Part shown: positions 1 through 7,161 of the stretch, one piece after another
How the letters are laid out: each line of letters starts with the position of its first letter
How positions within the stretch are numbered: position 1 is the stretch's first letter
NCBI RefSeq assembly: GCF_965184065.1
Contig: NZ_OZ239098.1
Strand: one strand, 5' to 3'
DNA from: Methylopumilus sp026399645
GTDB taxonomy: Bacteria; Pseudomonadota; Gammaproteobacteria; Burkholderiales; Methylophilaceae
DNA: 64,000 nt
The notes under the pieces: generated by a model
Databases searched by the model: none
Told to the model about the DNA's origin: nothing
The model's input: only the letters and a program-made list of their open reading frames with translations
Position numbers and translations under genes: made by a program

Positions 1-244
1 ACGACTCATGCGGTTGAATCAGAGGCTGTTCACCCACTACCCCTAAACCTTTCACTTCAAAAGATTCTTCATTAGCGTCTGTAATAATCCAATGACGGCT
101 CACAAGCTGCGCTGGAATCAATCCATCATTGCTGATCGTAACGGTGTAATTGAAAAAATAACGGTTATGCTCAATGCTAGATTTTTCTTCTACAAAATGA
201 GTTTCAACATTAATACGAATCGCATGTAATTTTGAAGATCCCAT
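1..244 (-). CDS. apaG: ApaG domain protein, 3' part cut off by window edge
   Basis: Reading the minus strand from the ATG at 244 gives an open frame to the left edge (81 codons visible) with no stop, so the gene is partial at its C-terminus. The visible protein has the beta-rich ApaG fold pattern, with a mid-region SRHWIITDA segment and a glycine-rich VKGLGVVGEQPLIQP segment typical of the family (full length about 125 residues). ApaG proteins have an immunoglobulin-like fold; the E. coli gene was linked to Co2+/Mg2+ resistance, but the molecular role is unsettled. It starts 4 bases upstream of the end of thiG and may be in the same transcript. The family call is firm, the function is not. 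Confidence 0.85.
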   Translation of the reverse strand, partial: MGSSKLHAIRINVETHFVEEKSSIEHNRYFFNYTVTISNDGLIPAQLVSRHWIITDANEESFEVKGLGVVGEQPLIQPHES

Positions 245-248
245 AATA

Positions 249-1040
249 TTAGGAAATCATGCCTTGTGTGGGGGAGGTGGGTGATGCTGAATATAATTTC
301 TTAGCCATTCGTCCTGCAAGGTATGCTTCGCGCCCAGCCTCAATGGCTTTTTTCATAGCACTTGCCATCATGATTGGATCATTCGCACTTGCAATTGCTG
401 TATTCATGAGGACACCTTCGCAACCTAATTCCATCGCAATCGCAGCATCTGAAGCGGTACCCACACCTGCGTCTACTAAAACAGGCACTTTTGCATGTTC
501 AATAATAATTTGTAAATTCCATGGATTTAAAATACCCATGCCAGAGCCAATGAGAGAAGCCAAAGGCATGATGGCACAGCAACCAATGTTTTCAAGTTCT
601 TTTGCCACAATTGGATCATCTGATGTGTACACCATCACATCAAAACCTTCTTTAATTAAAACTTCTGCGGCTTTTAAAGTTTCCATCACGTTGGGATAAA
701 GTGTTTTAGGGTCACCTAAGACTTCTAATTTGACAAGCGTATGGCCGTCTAATAATTCTCGGGCCAAACGAAGTGTTCTCACCGCATCATCGGCTGAATA
801 ACAACCTGCCGTATTAGGAAGATAAGTAAAACGATTGGGTGGCACAAAATCAAGAAGAGATGGCTCACCTTCATTTTGACCAATATTAGTTCGGCGAATC
901 GCAACTGTAATAATTTCTGCACCACTCGCATCAATCGCGAGTCTTGTTTCCTGAAAATCTTTATATTTACCAGTCCCTACCAATAGTCTTGATTGGTAAC
1001 TTTTACCTGCGATGATAAGTGAATCTTTTCTTTTCGTCAT
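249..1040 (-). CDS. thiG: Thiazole synthase ThiG
   Basis: ThiG makes the thiazole phosphate half of thiamine from deoxyxylulose phosphate, dehydroglycine (or iminoglycine) and the ThiS thiocarboxylate, in the cytoplasm. The 263-residue protein shows the family's N-terminal SRLLVGTGKY segment, the HTLVKLEVLGD strand carrying the Schiff-base lysine, and the phosphate-binding region PVLVDAGVGTASDA followed by EGVLMNTAIA. A longer frame runs upstream to 1067 but overlaps thiS. I chose the ATG at 1040, which lies just after the thiS stop and gives the normal family N-terminus. Cotranscribed with thiS (1-base gap). No riboswitch is visible before this pair. Confidence 0.95.
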   Translation of the reverse strand: MTKRKDSLIIAGKSYQSRLLVGTGKYKDFQETRLAIDASGAEIITVAIRRTNIGQNEGEPSLLDFVPPNRFTYLPNTAGCYSADDAVRTLRLARELLDGHTLVKLEVLGDPKTLYPNVMETLKAAEVLIKEGFDVMVYTSDDPIVAKELENIGCCAIMPLASLIGSGMGILNPWNLQIIIEHAKVPVLVDAGVGTASDAAIAMELGCEGVLMNTAIASANDPIMMASAMKKAIEAGREAYLAGRMAKKLYSASPTSPTQGMIS

Positions 1041-1041
1041 C

Positions 1042-1245
1042 TTAACCACCACCAACTGCGCCAACAATTTCTAATTGGTCGCCATCTTGGAGCAAGATAT
1101 TTTGGAATTCAGATTTTGAAATAATCATGCCGTTCTTTTCGATTGCAATGCGCTTACCTAAAAGATTAAGTTGTATGACTAATCCTTCGATTGTCATCGA
1201 AGTGTCATCAAAAGATTTTATATTACCGTTAATTTTAAGATTCAT
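1042..1245 (-). CDS. thiS: Sulfur carrier protein ThiS
   Basis: ThiS is the ubiquitin-like sulfur carrier that delivers sulfide as a C-terminal thiocarboxylate to ThiG. The 67-residue product starts MNLKING, contains the beta-grasp pattern (LQDGDQLEIVGAVGGG at the end) and finishes with the essential Gly-Gly that is adenylated by ThiF. An upstream in-frame ATG at 1266 would add seven residues (MTNKAIS); I prefer the ATG at 1245 because it matches the family start. The activating enzyme ThiF and the glycine oxidase or tyrosine lyase (ThiO/ThiH) that complete the pathway are not in this window. Confidence 0.92.
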   Translation of the reverse strand: MNLKINGNIKSFDDTSMTIEGLVIQLNLLGKRIAIEKNGMIISKSEFQNILLQDGDQLEIVGAVGGG

Positions 1246-1303
1246 GGATATGGCTTTATTCGTCAAACATTGAATTTTTAAATAAATTTAGAGTCCTAAT
1301 TCA

Positions 1304-1320
1304 ATGGAACACAATTCCAT
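1304..1320. repeat. Short inverted repeat upstream of the small gene and thiS
   Basis: ATGGAA, five bases, TTCCAT: a perfect 6-base dyad in the divergent space between thiS (minus) and the 53-codon gene (plus). It could be an operator, but no known regulator consensus was recognised and it may be chance. Confidence 0.3.
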
Positions 1321-1353
1321 AGAGTTAAATACAATCCCAAAAGGAAAAGATAT

Positions 1354-1515
1354 ATGCAAAATTATAATACAGATTCGCTGAATACATTGCCTCAGAGCAA
1401 AGACGAGACAGATCATTTAATTCCATTGGAAAAGAAAACCACGCCGATTGAATTAACTACCGATGAAAAGCTTCGCCGTAAACGTTGGCTCGAATCGATC
1501 TCAGATTGCGTTTAA
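1354..1515 (+). CDS. Small 53-residue protein of unknown function
   Basis: An ATG at 1354 preceded by an AAGGA ribosome-binding site (1341-1345, 8 bases upstream) opens a 53-codon frame ending in TAA at 1513-1515. The product is hydrophilic, with an acidic and polar N-terminal half and a basic cluster (KLRRKRW) near the C-terminus; no membrane segment or known domain was recognised. Its stop codon overlaps the stop codon of the convergent hydrolase gene (1512-1514), so the same few bases serve both genes. The good ribosome-binding site, the otherwise unused divergent space and the tight 3' fit support a real gene, but coding status is not proven. Confidence 0.55.
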   Translation: MQNYNTDSLNTLPQSKDETDHLIPLEKKTTPIELTTDEKLRRKRWLESISDCV

Positions 1516-2249
1516 GCAAGTTTGCGTTGGAAAAGTTTTAAAGCTAAGTCGTAACCTAAAAATGCCAACTCAGGATCATAGCGCTCACCTTCGTCACGCA
1601 TAAAGGCATGTTGACCATTAAACTCATGCCACGTAAATGCTAATTGAGCATCAAGCATTTTTTCATAAACGACTTTACGACCTTGTTCTGGAATATGGTT
1701 GTCTTGTTTGCCCCAAATCATAAGAAGCTCACCCTTGATGTCTTTTAAGCGATTCATGGAATGCTGATTAGGTTTGTTTGGAATCACATTGGTATGTAAA
1801 TCTGTCGCATAAAAACATGCGGTGGCTTCAATTTCGGGTTGAAGTGCTGCTCTAAAAGCTAAGTGCCCGCCGATACAAAATCCCATAGCCCCGATATGGC
1901 CTGAAAACCAAAGTTGTTTTTTGATCCATGCAATCATTGCTTGATTGTCAGCGTCATAACTCTCAACGACTTTTGCTGACTTATCCGCATTACCTTTATC
2001 ACGTCCGGCGTCGTCATAAGCTAAGACTGTGCCAATCGGATTTAACTCGTGAAAGACTTCAGGCACTAACACAGTGAATCCATGACCCGCAATGATTTTG
2101 GCTGCACGTTCAATCGGACCTGTTTGCTGAAAAATTTCTGAATAAAAGAGAATTGCGGGGGTCTTTTTATGCGTGAGTGGTTTATGCACATAAGTACGCA
2201 TAATGCCTGTAGGGGTATTTAAATCAACGAATTCTGACTGAATTAACAT
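1512..2249 (-). CDS. Dienelactone hydrolase family alpha/beta hydrolase
   Basis: A 245-residue cytoplasmic alpha/beta hydrolase. The family triad is visible: nucleophile Cys125 in GFCIGG, Asp183 in GKQDNHIP and His214 in NGQHAF, the arrangement of carboxymethylenebutenolidase (dienelactone hydrolase), which uses cysteine rather than serine. True dienelactone hydrolases open the lactone ring in chlorocatechol breakdown, but many homologues sit outside any aromatic pathway and have unknown substrates. No catechol genes are nearby, so the substrate here is open. It lies 83 bases downstream of the small Cys-rich gene on the same strand and may be cotranscribed with it. Confidence 0.85.
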   Translation of the reverse strand: MLIQSEFVDLNTPTGIMRTYVHKPLTHKKTPAILFYSEIFQQTGPIERAAKIIAGHGFTVLVPEVFHELNPIGTVLAYDDAGRDKGNADKSAKVVESYDADNQAMIAWIKKQLWFSGHIGAMGFCIGGHLAFRAALQPEIEATACFYATDLHTNVIPNKPNQHSMNRLKDIKGELLMIWGKQDNHIPEQGRKVVYEKMLDAQLAFTWHEFNGQHAFMRDEGERYDPELAFLGYDLALKLFQRKLA

Positions 2250-2332
2250 GCTTCATCCTAAGCTTAATAAGGGGTTAATAGAAAAACGGAAGCCCTTATT
2301 TTACTTGATTCGAAGCGAGTTTAAAGTGAATT

Positions 2333-2536
2333 TTAGTAATCTGAACTGCGGCCTGTGGAGTAATTTAAAGGGGCATCATTTTGCCACTCACCGCAGTCGA
2401 CGCATTGATGATCTTCCATGGTCGGGCAATATTGCAAATGAGTTGCCTTACACTTAAAACAGCTTGAAGCCTTCTCGTGGCGATCATGAATCTCCGCAGA
2501 TACTTTATCACTTCCAAGACCATACTTATTATCCAT
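2333..2536 (-). CDS. Small Cys-rich protein, possible zinc ribbon
   Basis: A 67-residue hydrophilic protein with two CxxC pairs (Cys26/Cys29 and Cys45/Cys48) plus Cys37 and several histidines, a spacing that suggests a small zinc ribbon. A strong purine-rich site (AAGGGGG) stands 5 bases before the ATG at 2536, which supports this start. No named family was recognised. It precedes the dienelactone hydrolase gene on the same strand. An opposing plus-strand frame covers much of the same bases but has no ribosome-binding site. The gene is likely real; metal binding is inference from cysteine spacing. Confidence 0.65.
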   Translation of the reverse strand: MDNKYGLGSDKVSAEIHDRHEKASSCFKCKATHLQYCPTMEDHQCVDCGEWQNDAPLNYSTGRSSDY

Positions 2537-2606
2537 AAGACCCCCTTAAAAAATCAAATGGTGATGAAGCTTTAATGTACGCCTCGTTTTTATGAAGCGC
2601 AAGTGG

Positions 2607-2978
2607 CTATTTTAACTTTTGTACCTGACATTTTTGATAGGTTAAAACATCACCCTCTTTAATGTAAGTCTCAGGGTCATTAATCTCTAACGTGGTCGAC
2701 TCATTGGTATAAGTATTTTTTAAGACGTCTACTTGTTTTAAACCAAATTCACGATTTGGGAAAGTAATCCACATCTCTTTACCGCCCTCGAGTGCTTTTA
2801 TATAAAACTTCTTATTTTTTTCACATTGATATAAAGAAGCTCCTAGAGGAGCAGTCGAGAGTTCACGATAATCACCGTTAAGCATAGGTAAATTTACTTC
2901 AGGCAACTTCATACTCCCACAACTTGAAATGAGAAATGGCATACTTAACAATATCAATTGTTTAAAACTTAGTTTCAT
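2607..2978 (-). CDS. Small lipoprotein, possibly MliC-like
   Basis: A 123-residue exported lipoprotein. The N-terminus has a Lys, a hydrophobic stretch and the lipobox LISSC with Cys20 as the lipidated residue. The mature part contains two cysteines (in YQCEKN and QKCQV) at the ends of a beta-rich stretch, which resembles the layout of the C-type lysozyme inhibitor domain (MliC), though the match is too weak by eye to name it. Its ATG overlaps the stop of the upstream protease gene by 4 bases (ATGA, 2975-2978), so the two are translationally coupled and probably work in the same envelope process. Confidence 0.7.
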   Translation of the reverse strand: MKLSFKQLILLSMPFLISSCGSMKLPEVNLPMLNGDYRELSTAPLGASLYQCEKNKKFYIKALEGGKEMWITFPNREFGLKQVDVLKNTYTNESTTLEINDPETYIKEGDVLTYQKCQVQKLK

Positions 2979-3958
2979 TGTGCTTCCTGCAATAAGGATT
3001 CATCTAACTGGCTTAACAATGTCTCAATCGCCAGAATTTGATTGGTATCATTATTAACTTTTGCAATCTTTAATAAGTAAAACTGTGCACGTGCATGACG
3101 AGAATTTTTCTTGACAACCTCGTCTAATACTTTCTTTGCTCCCACATAATCTTTTAGTTCAAATTGAGATAAAGCTTTAGTAAAAATTGCTTCGAGAGAT
3201 TGAGGTTCACTTTTAAGCCAAAGGCTTGAAATCTCAAATAAACGGCCCCATTGCTTCTCTCGCTCAGCATCATAAGCTTGCATAAAATAAGGACGTTTAT
3301 CTAAGGGCGCATCCCAGAAAGGCAATTCAGTTTGAGCAGTCAATTCTATATCTTTACCTTGCTGTAATAAATTTTTTACCCACTCCACAGGAATACTATA
3401 AAAATAAGCAAAGCGTCCTGGGCTTTTAAAAGTAGTCACTCCAATCAGTTGCCCCTCGTCGTCAAAAAGCCCTCCGCCAGAAGCTCCCATAGCAAAGCCA
3501 GTTGAGGAGTGAATGATATTTTCATTATCTAGAGAATATAAAGCTTTAATTTGCCCATAAGACACAACTGGTTTAACAGCATTGCCACTATAGCTTTTTG
3601 AAAAAACTGATTGCTCGTACGTGAGTTTTTTAGTGTCACCCAAAACAACTGGCTTAATATTTAAAAACTTAAATTGGAGTATGCATAAATCATGGCGCCA
3701 GTCTGCTTTCATGCTCACAGGTGCAAATCGCTCACCATATTTTCCAATTTGTACCCCTTGAGAGTTAGCTATAACATGACAATTAGTTGCAACTTGATCT
3801 TCAGCTACAACAATGCCTGAACCAACTCCATGACCCCCTTTTGAATCAAGCACATGAACCTTCACGATTGAAGGTGAAACAGCAAAAGTAACCTCACTTG
3901 AAGCCATTGCAAAAACTATTTGAGGAATGAAAAATAGTAGGGTTAAAAATCGATACAT
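2975..3958 (-). CDS. Exported trypsin-like serine protease with C-terminal TPR-like region
   Basis: A 327-residue protein with a cleavable signal peptide (hydrophobic residues 4-17, ending FAMA), so it acts in the periplasm. Residues about 25-200 form an S1-type protease domain with the full triad: His61 in TNCHVIA, Asp90 in HDLCIL and Ser160 in GASGGGLF. It lacks a PDZ domain. Residues about 240-310 are alpha-helical with TPR-like repeats (ALSQFELKDYVGAKKVLDEV). DegP/HtrA relatives normally carry PDZ domains, so this is a distinct architecture seen in trypsin-like peptidase plus TPR proteins. Translationally coupled to the lipoprotein gene downstream. Substrate unknown. Confidence 0.85.
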   Translation of the reverse strand: MYRFLTLLFFIPQIVFAMASSEVTFAVSPSIVKVHVLDSKGGHGVGSGIVVAEDQVATNCHVIANSQGVQIGKYGERFAPVSMKADWRHDLCILQFKFLNIKPVVLGDTKKLTYEQSVFSKSYSGNAVKPVVSYGQIKALYSLDNENIIHSSTGFAMGASGGGLFDDEGQLIGVTTFKSPGRFAYFYSIPVEWVKNLLQQGKDIELTAQTELPFWDAPLDKRPYFMQAYDAEREKQWGRLFEISSLWLKSEPQSLEAIFTKALSQFELKDYVGAKKVLDEVVKKNSRHARAQFYLLKIAKVNNDTNQILAIETLLSQLDESLLQEAQ

Positions 3959-4029
3959 AACAAAAAAAATTTAACTAAGGAAACAGTAGATGGCGAACTA
4001 AATAGCTTAGTTCCATAAAAATTCAAAAC

Positions 4030-4710
4030 TTAACCACATTTACTGTCGCCACAACTTAAGCATGTGAGACATCCGTCCATCATGATGACTGCTTTCGTTT
4101 GGCATTTGCTACAAAGTTGTGAGCCTTTTGGATATCCTGTGCTGTCCATTTCTTCAGAATTTTTTACCATATATTCAGCACGCTTTTCCTCCATCAATTT
4201 TTTTTGATGTTCATCAGGTAAAGCTTTTTTAAGCATACCAATATCGATTAAATGTTGTTCAACCACTTCTCCAATTTCAGCCACTAGACTCGGCACGTAC
4301 TTACCGCCTTTTTTATAGTAGCCGCCATTAGGATCAAATACGCTATGAAGCTCTTCGACCAAGAATGTCAAATCGCCACCTTTTCTGAATACAGCAGACA
4401 TGACACGCGTCAAACCTACAATCCATTGGAAGTGATCCATATTTTTTGAGTTGATAAAAATTTCAAAAGGCCTGCGATGTTCTTGCGGTGTTCCTTCATT
4501 CATGATGATGTCATTGATTGTGATATAAAGTGCGTGCTCAGTCACAGGTGTTTTCACTTTATAAGTGGAGCCTGTAATTTTTTCAGGACGGCCTAGAGGC
4601 TCACCTAGCTGCACAACATTTTGGCTTTCTTTCTGAGTTAGCGCATTCGCTTTATCTTCTTCAGAAACAACGTTATACCCTACGATTTTTTTTTCAATTT
4701 TAATTGCCAT
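4030..4710 (-). CDS. Class II ribonucleotide reductase, separate C-terminal subunit (NrdJb-like)
   Basis: This 226-residue protein corresponds to the C-terminal part of B12-dependent ribonucleotide reductases, which in some proteobacteria is a separate gene. It contains the TSCPD-type region (residues about 50-150) and ends in a cysteine cluster (C-T-C-x-x-C then C near residues 214-225) that resembles the redox-active tail that re-reduces the active-site disulfide through thioredoxin; an additional CSKC pair lies just before it. It follows the catalytic gene by 24 bases and is surely cotranscribed. The pairing is the same as the nrdJa-nrdJb organisation of Pseudomonas. Confidence 0.88.
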   Translation of the reverse strand: MAIKIEKKIVGYNVVSEEDKANALTQKESQNVVQLGEPLGRPEKITGSTYKVKTPVTEHALYITINDIIMNEGTPQEHRRPFEIFINSKNMDHFQWIVGLTRVMSAVFRKGGDLTFLVEELHSVFDPNGGYYKKGGKYVPSLVAEIGEVVEQHLIDIGMLKKALPDEHQKKLMEEKRAEYMVKNSEEMDSTGYPKGSQLCSKCQTKAVIMMDGCLTCLSCGDSKCG

Positions 4711-4734
4711 TATTTTCCTTTAATTTCTTAAGTC

Positions 4735-6897
4735 TTAGAACTTACCGTAATAACCTTCTTTTAACGCATCGTAAAGATTCGCTGCTGAATGGGTCTCACC
4801 ATCATATTCAATCTCTTCGTTACCCTTCACTTCAACTTGAGATCCATCGTCCAAAGTAAATTTATAAGTGGTGTTCTCTAAATCTTTTTCCGTCACCAAT
4901 ACACCTTGGAAAGCCTCAGGATTAAATCTAAAAGTTGTACAACCTTTAAGGCCTTTGTCATAGGCGTATAAATAAATATTTTTAAAGTCTTCGTAGTCGT
5001 AGTCGGTTGGCACGTTGATCGTTTTAGAAATCGAACTATCAATCCACTTTTGTGAAGCCGCTTGAATATCGACGTGCGCTTTCGCTTGAATCGTTGAGGA
5101 ATCTAAAAAGTAATCTGGTAATTTTTCATCTTCTTTTTCTGAGAACGGCATCGCATTTGAATTAATCAATTCGCGATACGCTAACAATTCATATGAGTAG
5201 ACATCCACTTTTTCTTTTGATTTCTTACCTTCACGAATCACGTTACGACTATAGTGATGCGCAAAAGAAGGCTCAATTCCGTTACTTGCATTATTAGCTA
5301 AAGACAATGAAATTGTGCCTGTCGGTGCAATTGAACTATGGTGTGTGAAACGCACACCTTGTTTAGCAATCTTATTACGAAGGCCTTCAGGGAATTGCTG
5401 CATATAGCGACTATATTTACCGAGCAATACTTTACCTTTCACTTTAGCGCCCACTTTAATACCATCGGCTGCCATCTCAGGACGTTTAGCTAGCATGTCG
5501 GCAGTCACTACAAACTCTTCTTCCATAATGGGAGCGGCACCTTTTTCATCGGCTAAATCAATTCCTGCTTCCCAACCCACCTCGGCCAAAATACGGCTCA
5601 CTTCGTCAGTGAATTTTAAAGAAGCATCATCACCATATTGCATTTTAAGCATCGTGAGTGATGAACCTAAACCTAGGTAACCCATACCGTGACGACGTTT
5701 ACGTATGATTTCTTTGCGTTGCTCTTCTAAAGGTAGGCCATTAATTTCAACCACGTTATCTAACATACGTGTAAAGATCGCAATCACTTCTTTATATTCA
5801 GCCCAATCAAAAAATGCTTCATCGGTGAAAGGTTTTTTAACAAATTTTGTTAGGTTCACGGAACCTAACAAACAAGCTCCATAAGGTGGGAGAGGTTGCT
5901 CGCCACACGGGTTGGTGGCGCGAATGTTTTCGCAGAACCAGTTATTGTTCATTTCGTTCACGCGATCAATCAAAATAAAACCAGGCTCAGCAAAATCGTA
6001 AGTTGATGACATGATGATGTCCCACAAACGTCTTGCTTTAATAGTTTTGTAAACGCGGCATGCAACTTTACCTGCGTCAATACCTTCCGCCTTAGTGAGG
6101 TACTTACCTTTAACAGGCCACTCTCTCCAAACCACTTGGCTTTCGTCATTCACATTTAAACCATCAACGATGGATTCTTTTTCCGTGACAGGGAATGCTA
6201 CTTTCCAATCACTATCAGCCTTGACCGCCTCCATAAATTCTTTAGTGATCAAGCATGAAAGATTAAATTGACGGAGTCGACCGTTTTCACGTTTTGCTTT
6301 AATAAAGTCAGTGACATCTGGGTGGGCAATATCGAAAGTGGCCATTTGCGCGCCACGGCGGCCGCCAGCAGATGATACGGTGAAACACATCTTGTCGTAG
6401 ATATCCATAAATGAAAGTGGGCCACTTGTATAAGCGCCTGCGCCTGCCACAAAAGCACCTTTAGGTCTTAAGGTTGAAAATTCATAGCCAATACCGCAAC
6501 CTGCTTTTAAGGTGAGTCCTGCTTCATGCACTTTATCTAAAATGCCAGACATGCTGTCTTCCACGATGCCTGATACCGTACAGTTAATCGTCGAGGTCGC
6601 TGGCTTATGTTCTAGGGCACCCGCATTCGAAGTAATACGGCCTGCTGGGATAGCGCCGTGTCTTAATGCCCATAAGAATTTTTCATACCATTCTTCTCTT
6701 TTAGCTGGAATTTCAACATCTGCTAAAGCTCTAGCCACACGCACAAAGGAATCATCAATACTTTTATCAACGTGCTCGCCCTGTTTTGATTTCAAACGAT
6801 ACTTTTTGTCCCAGATATCTAGTGAAACATCTTGAATTGGTATTTCGTGGTCTTGATGGTCACTTAATGCGGACTTTGGACGAACAGCTTTGAGCAT
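4735..6897 (-). CDS. nrdJ: Adenosylcobalamin-dependent (class II) ribonucleotide reductase, catalytic subunit
   Basis: Reduces ribonucleotides to deoxyribonucleotides, independent of oxygen, using adenosylcobalamin to make the thiyl radical. In the 720-residue protein the radical-site motif NPCGE is at residues 329-333 (Cys331, Glu333); the first active-site cysteine lies in TINCTVSG (Cys106), and GGRRGAQMATFDI and APTGTISLSLANNASNGIEP are typical class II segments. The ATG at 6897 has a good AGGGGA site upstream. The protein lacks the C-terminal redox tail, which is encoded by the next gene. A probable NrdR-box pair lies upstream. The enzyme implies a need for B12; no cobalamin synthesis or uptake gene is in the window. 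Confidence 0.95.
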   Translation of the reverse strand: MLKAVRPKSALSDHQDHEIPIQDVSLDIWDKKYRLKSKQGEHVDKSIDDSFVRVARALADVEIPAKREEWYEKFLWALRHGAIPAGRITSNAGALEHKPATSTINCTVSGIVEDSMSGILDKVHEAGLTLKAGCGIGYEFSTLRPKGAFVAGAGAYTSGPLSFMDIYDKMCFTVSSAGGRRGAQMATFDIAHPDVTDFIKAKRENGRLRQFNLSCLITKEFMEAVKADSDWKVAFPVTEKESIVDGLNVNDESQVVWREWPVKGKYLTKAEGIDAGKVACRVYKTIKARRLWDIIMSSTYDFAEPGFILIDRVNEMNNNWFCENIRATNPCGEQPLPPYGACLLGSVNLTKFVKKPFTDEAFFDWAEYKEVIAIFTRMLDNVVEINGLPLEEQRKEIIRKRRHGMGYLGLGSSLTMLKMQYGDDASLKFTDEVSRILAEVGWEAGIDLADEKGAAPIMEEEFVVTADMLAKRPEMAADGIKVGAKVKGKVLLGKYSRYMQQFPEGLRNKIAKQGVRFTHHSSIAPTGTISLSLANNASNGIEPSFAHHYSRNVIREGKKSKEKVDVYSYELLAYRELINSNAMPFSEKEDEKLPDYFLDSSTIQAKAHVDIQAASQKWIDSSISKTINVPTDYDYEDFKNIYLYAYDKGLKGCTTFRFNPEAFQGVLVTEKDLENTTYKFTLDDGSQVEVKGNEEIEYDGETHSAANLYDALKEGYYGKF

Positions 6898-6969
6898 GAA
6901 TTTCCCCTGAATTATTCTTTATTTAAATATATTTACTAAATTTGGTACTACATGGTATTTTGGCTTAAA

Positions 6970-7019
6970 ACCACAATATATAGTAGTTTTGTAGACATAT
7001 TATCCATGGTCTAGTAGTC
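6970..7019. promoter_or_regulatory. Probable pair of NrdR boxes upstream of the ribonucleotide reductase genes
   Basis: The first site has the core CAATATATAG at 6974-6983, an exact fit to the NrdR core CwATATwG pattern as I recall it. A second, weaker site (CATGGTCTAG, 7005-7014) begins exactly 31 bases later, and both run into the same AGTAGT (6982-6987 and 7013-7018). Two NrdR boxes about three helical turns apart are the known arrangement before nrd operons. No cobalamin riboswitch element was seen. The second box is degenerate. Confidence 0.5.
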
Positions 7020-7161
7020 CGTCAATTGAAATATATGCACAAATTTAGGGCAAAAGTTAACCCCTATTTTTCGAGGTTAATTTTTAAAACTTAAGCAAGA
7101 CCTTTCTTTAAAAATAAATTAAACACAAGTTCATCAAGATGGTTTATGCGAAAATATCCGC

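Noticed and set aside
2248..2457. Plus-strand 69-codon frame opposite the small Cys-rich gene
   Set aside because: No ribosome-binding site, no recognisable domain, and it overlaps the better-supported minus-strand gene with a strong purine-rich site.
3995..4013. Inverted repeat GAACTAA/TTAGTTC downstream of the reductase tail gene as a terminator
   Set aside because: Seven-base stem with low GC and no T-run in the minus direction; too weak to call.
7057..7085. Hairpin TTAACC/GGTTAA followed by five T before waaA
   Set aside because: The stem has a mismatch and only six AT-rich pairs with a long loop; it points into waaA with no evident upstream plus-strand gene to terminate.
6898..7160. 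Cobalamin riboswitch upstream of the B12-dependent reductase
   Set aside because: No B12-box sequence or the expected large multi-helix RNA was recognised; the NrdR-type repeats explain the region better.
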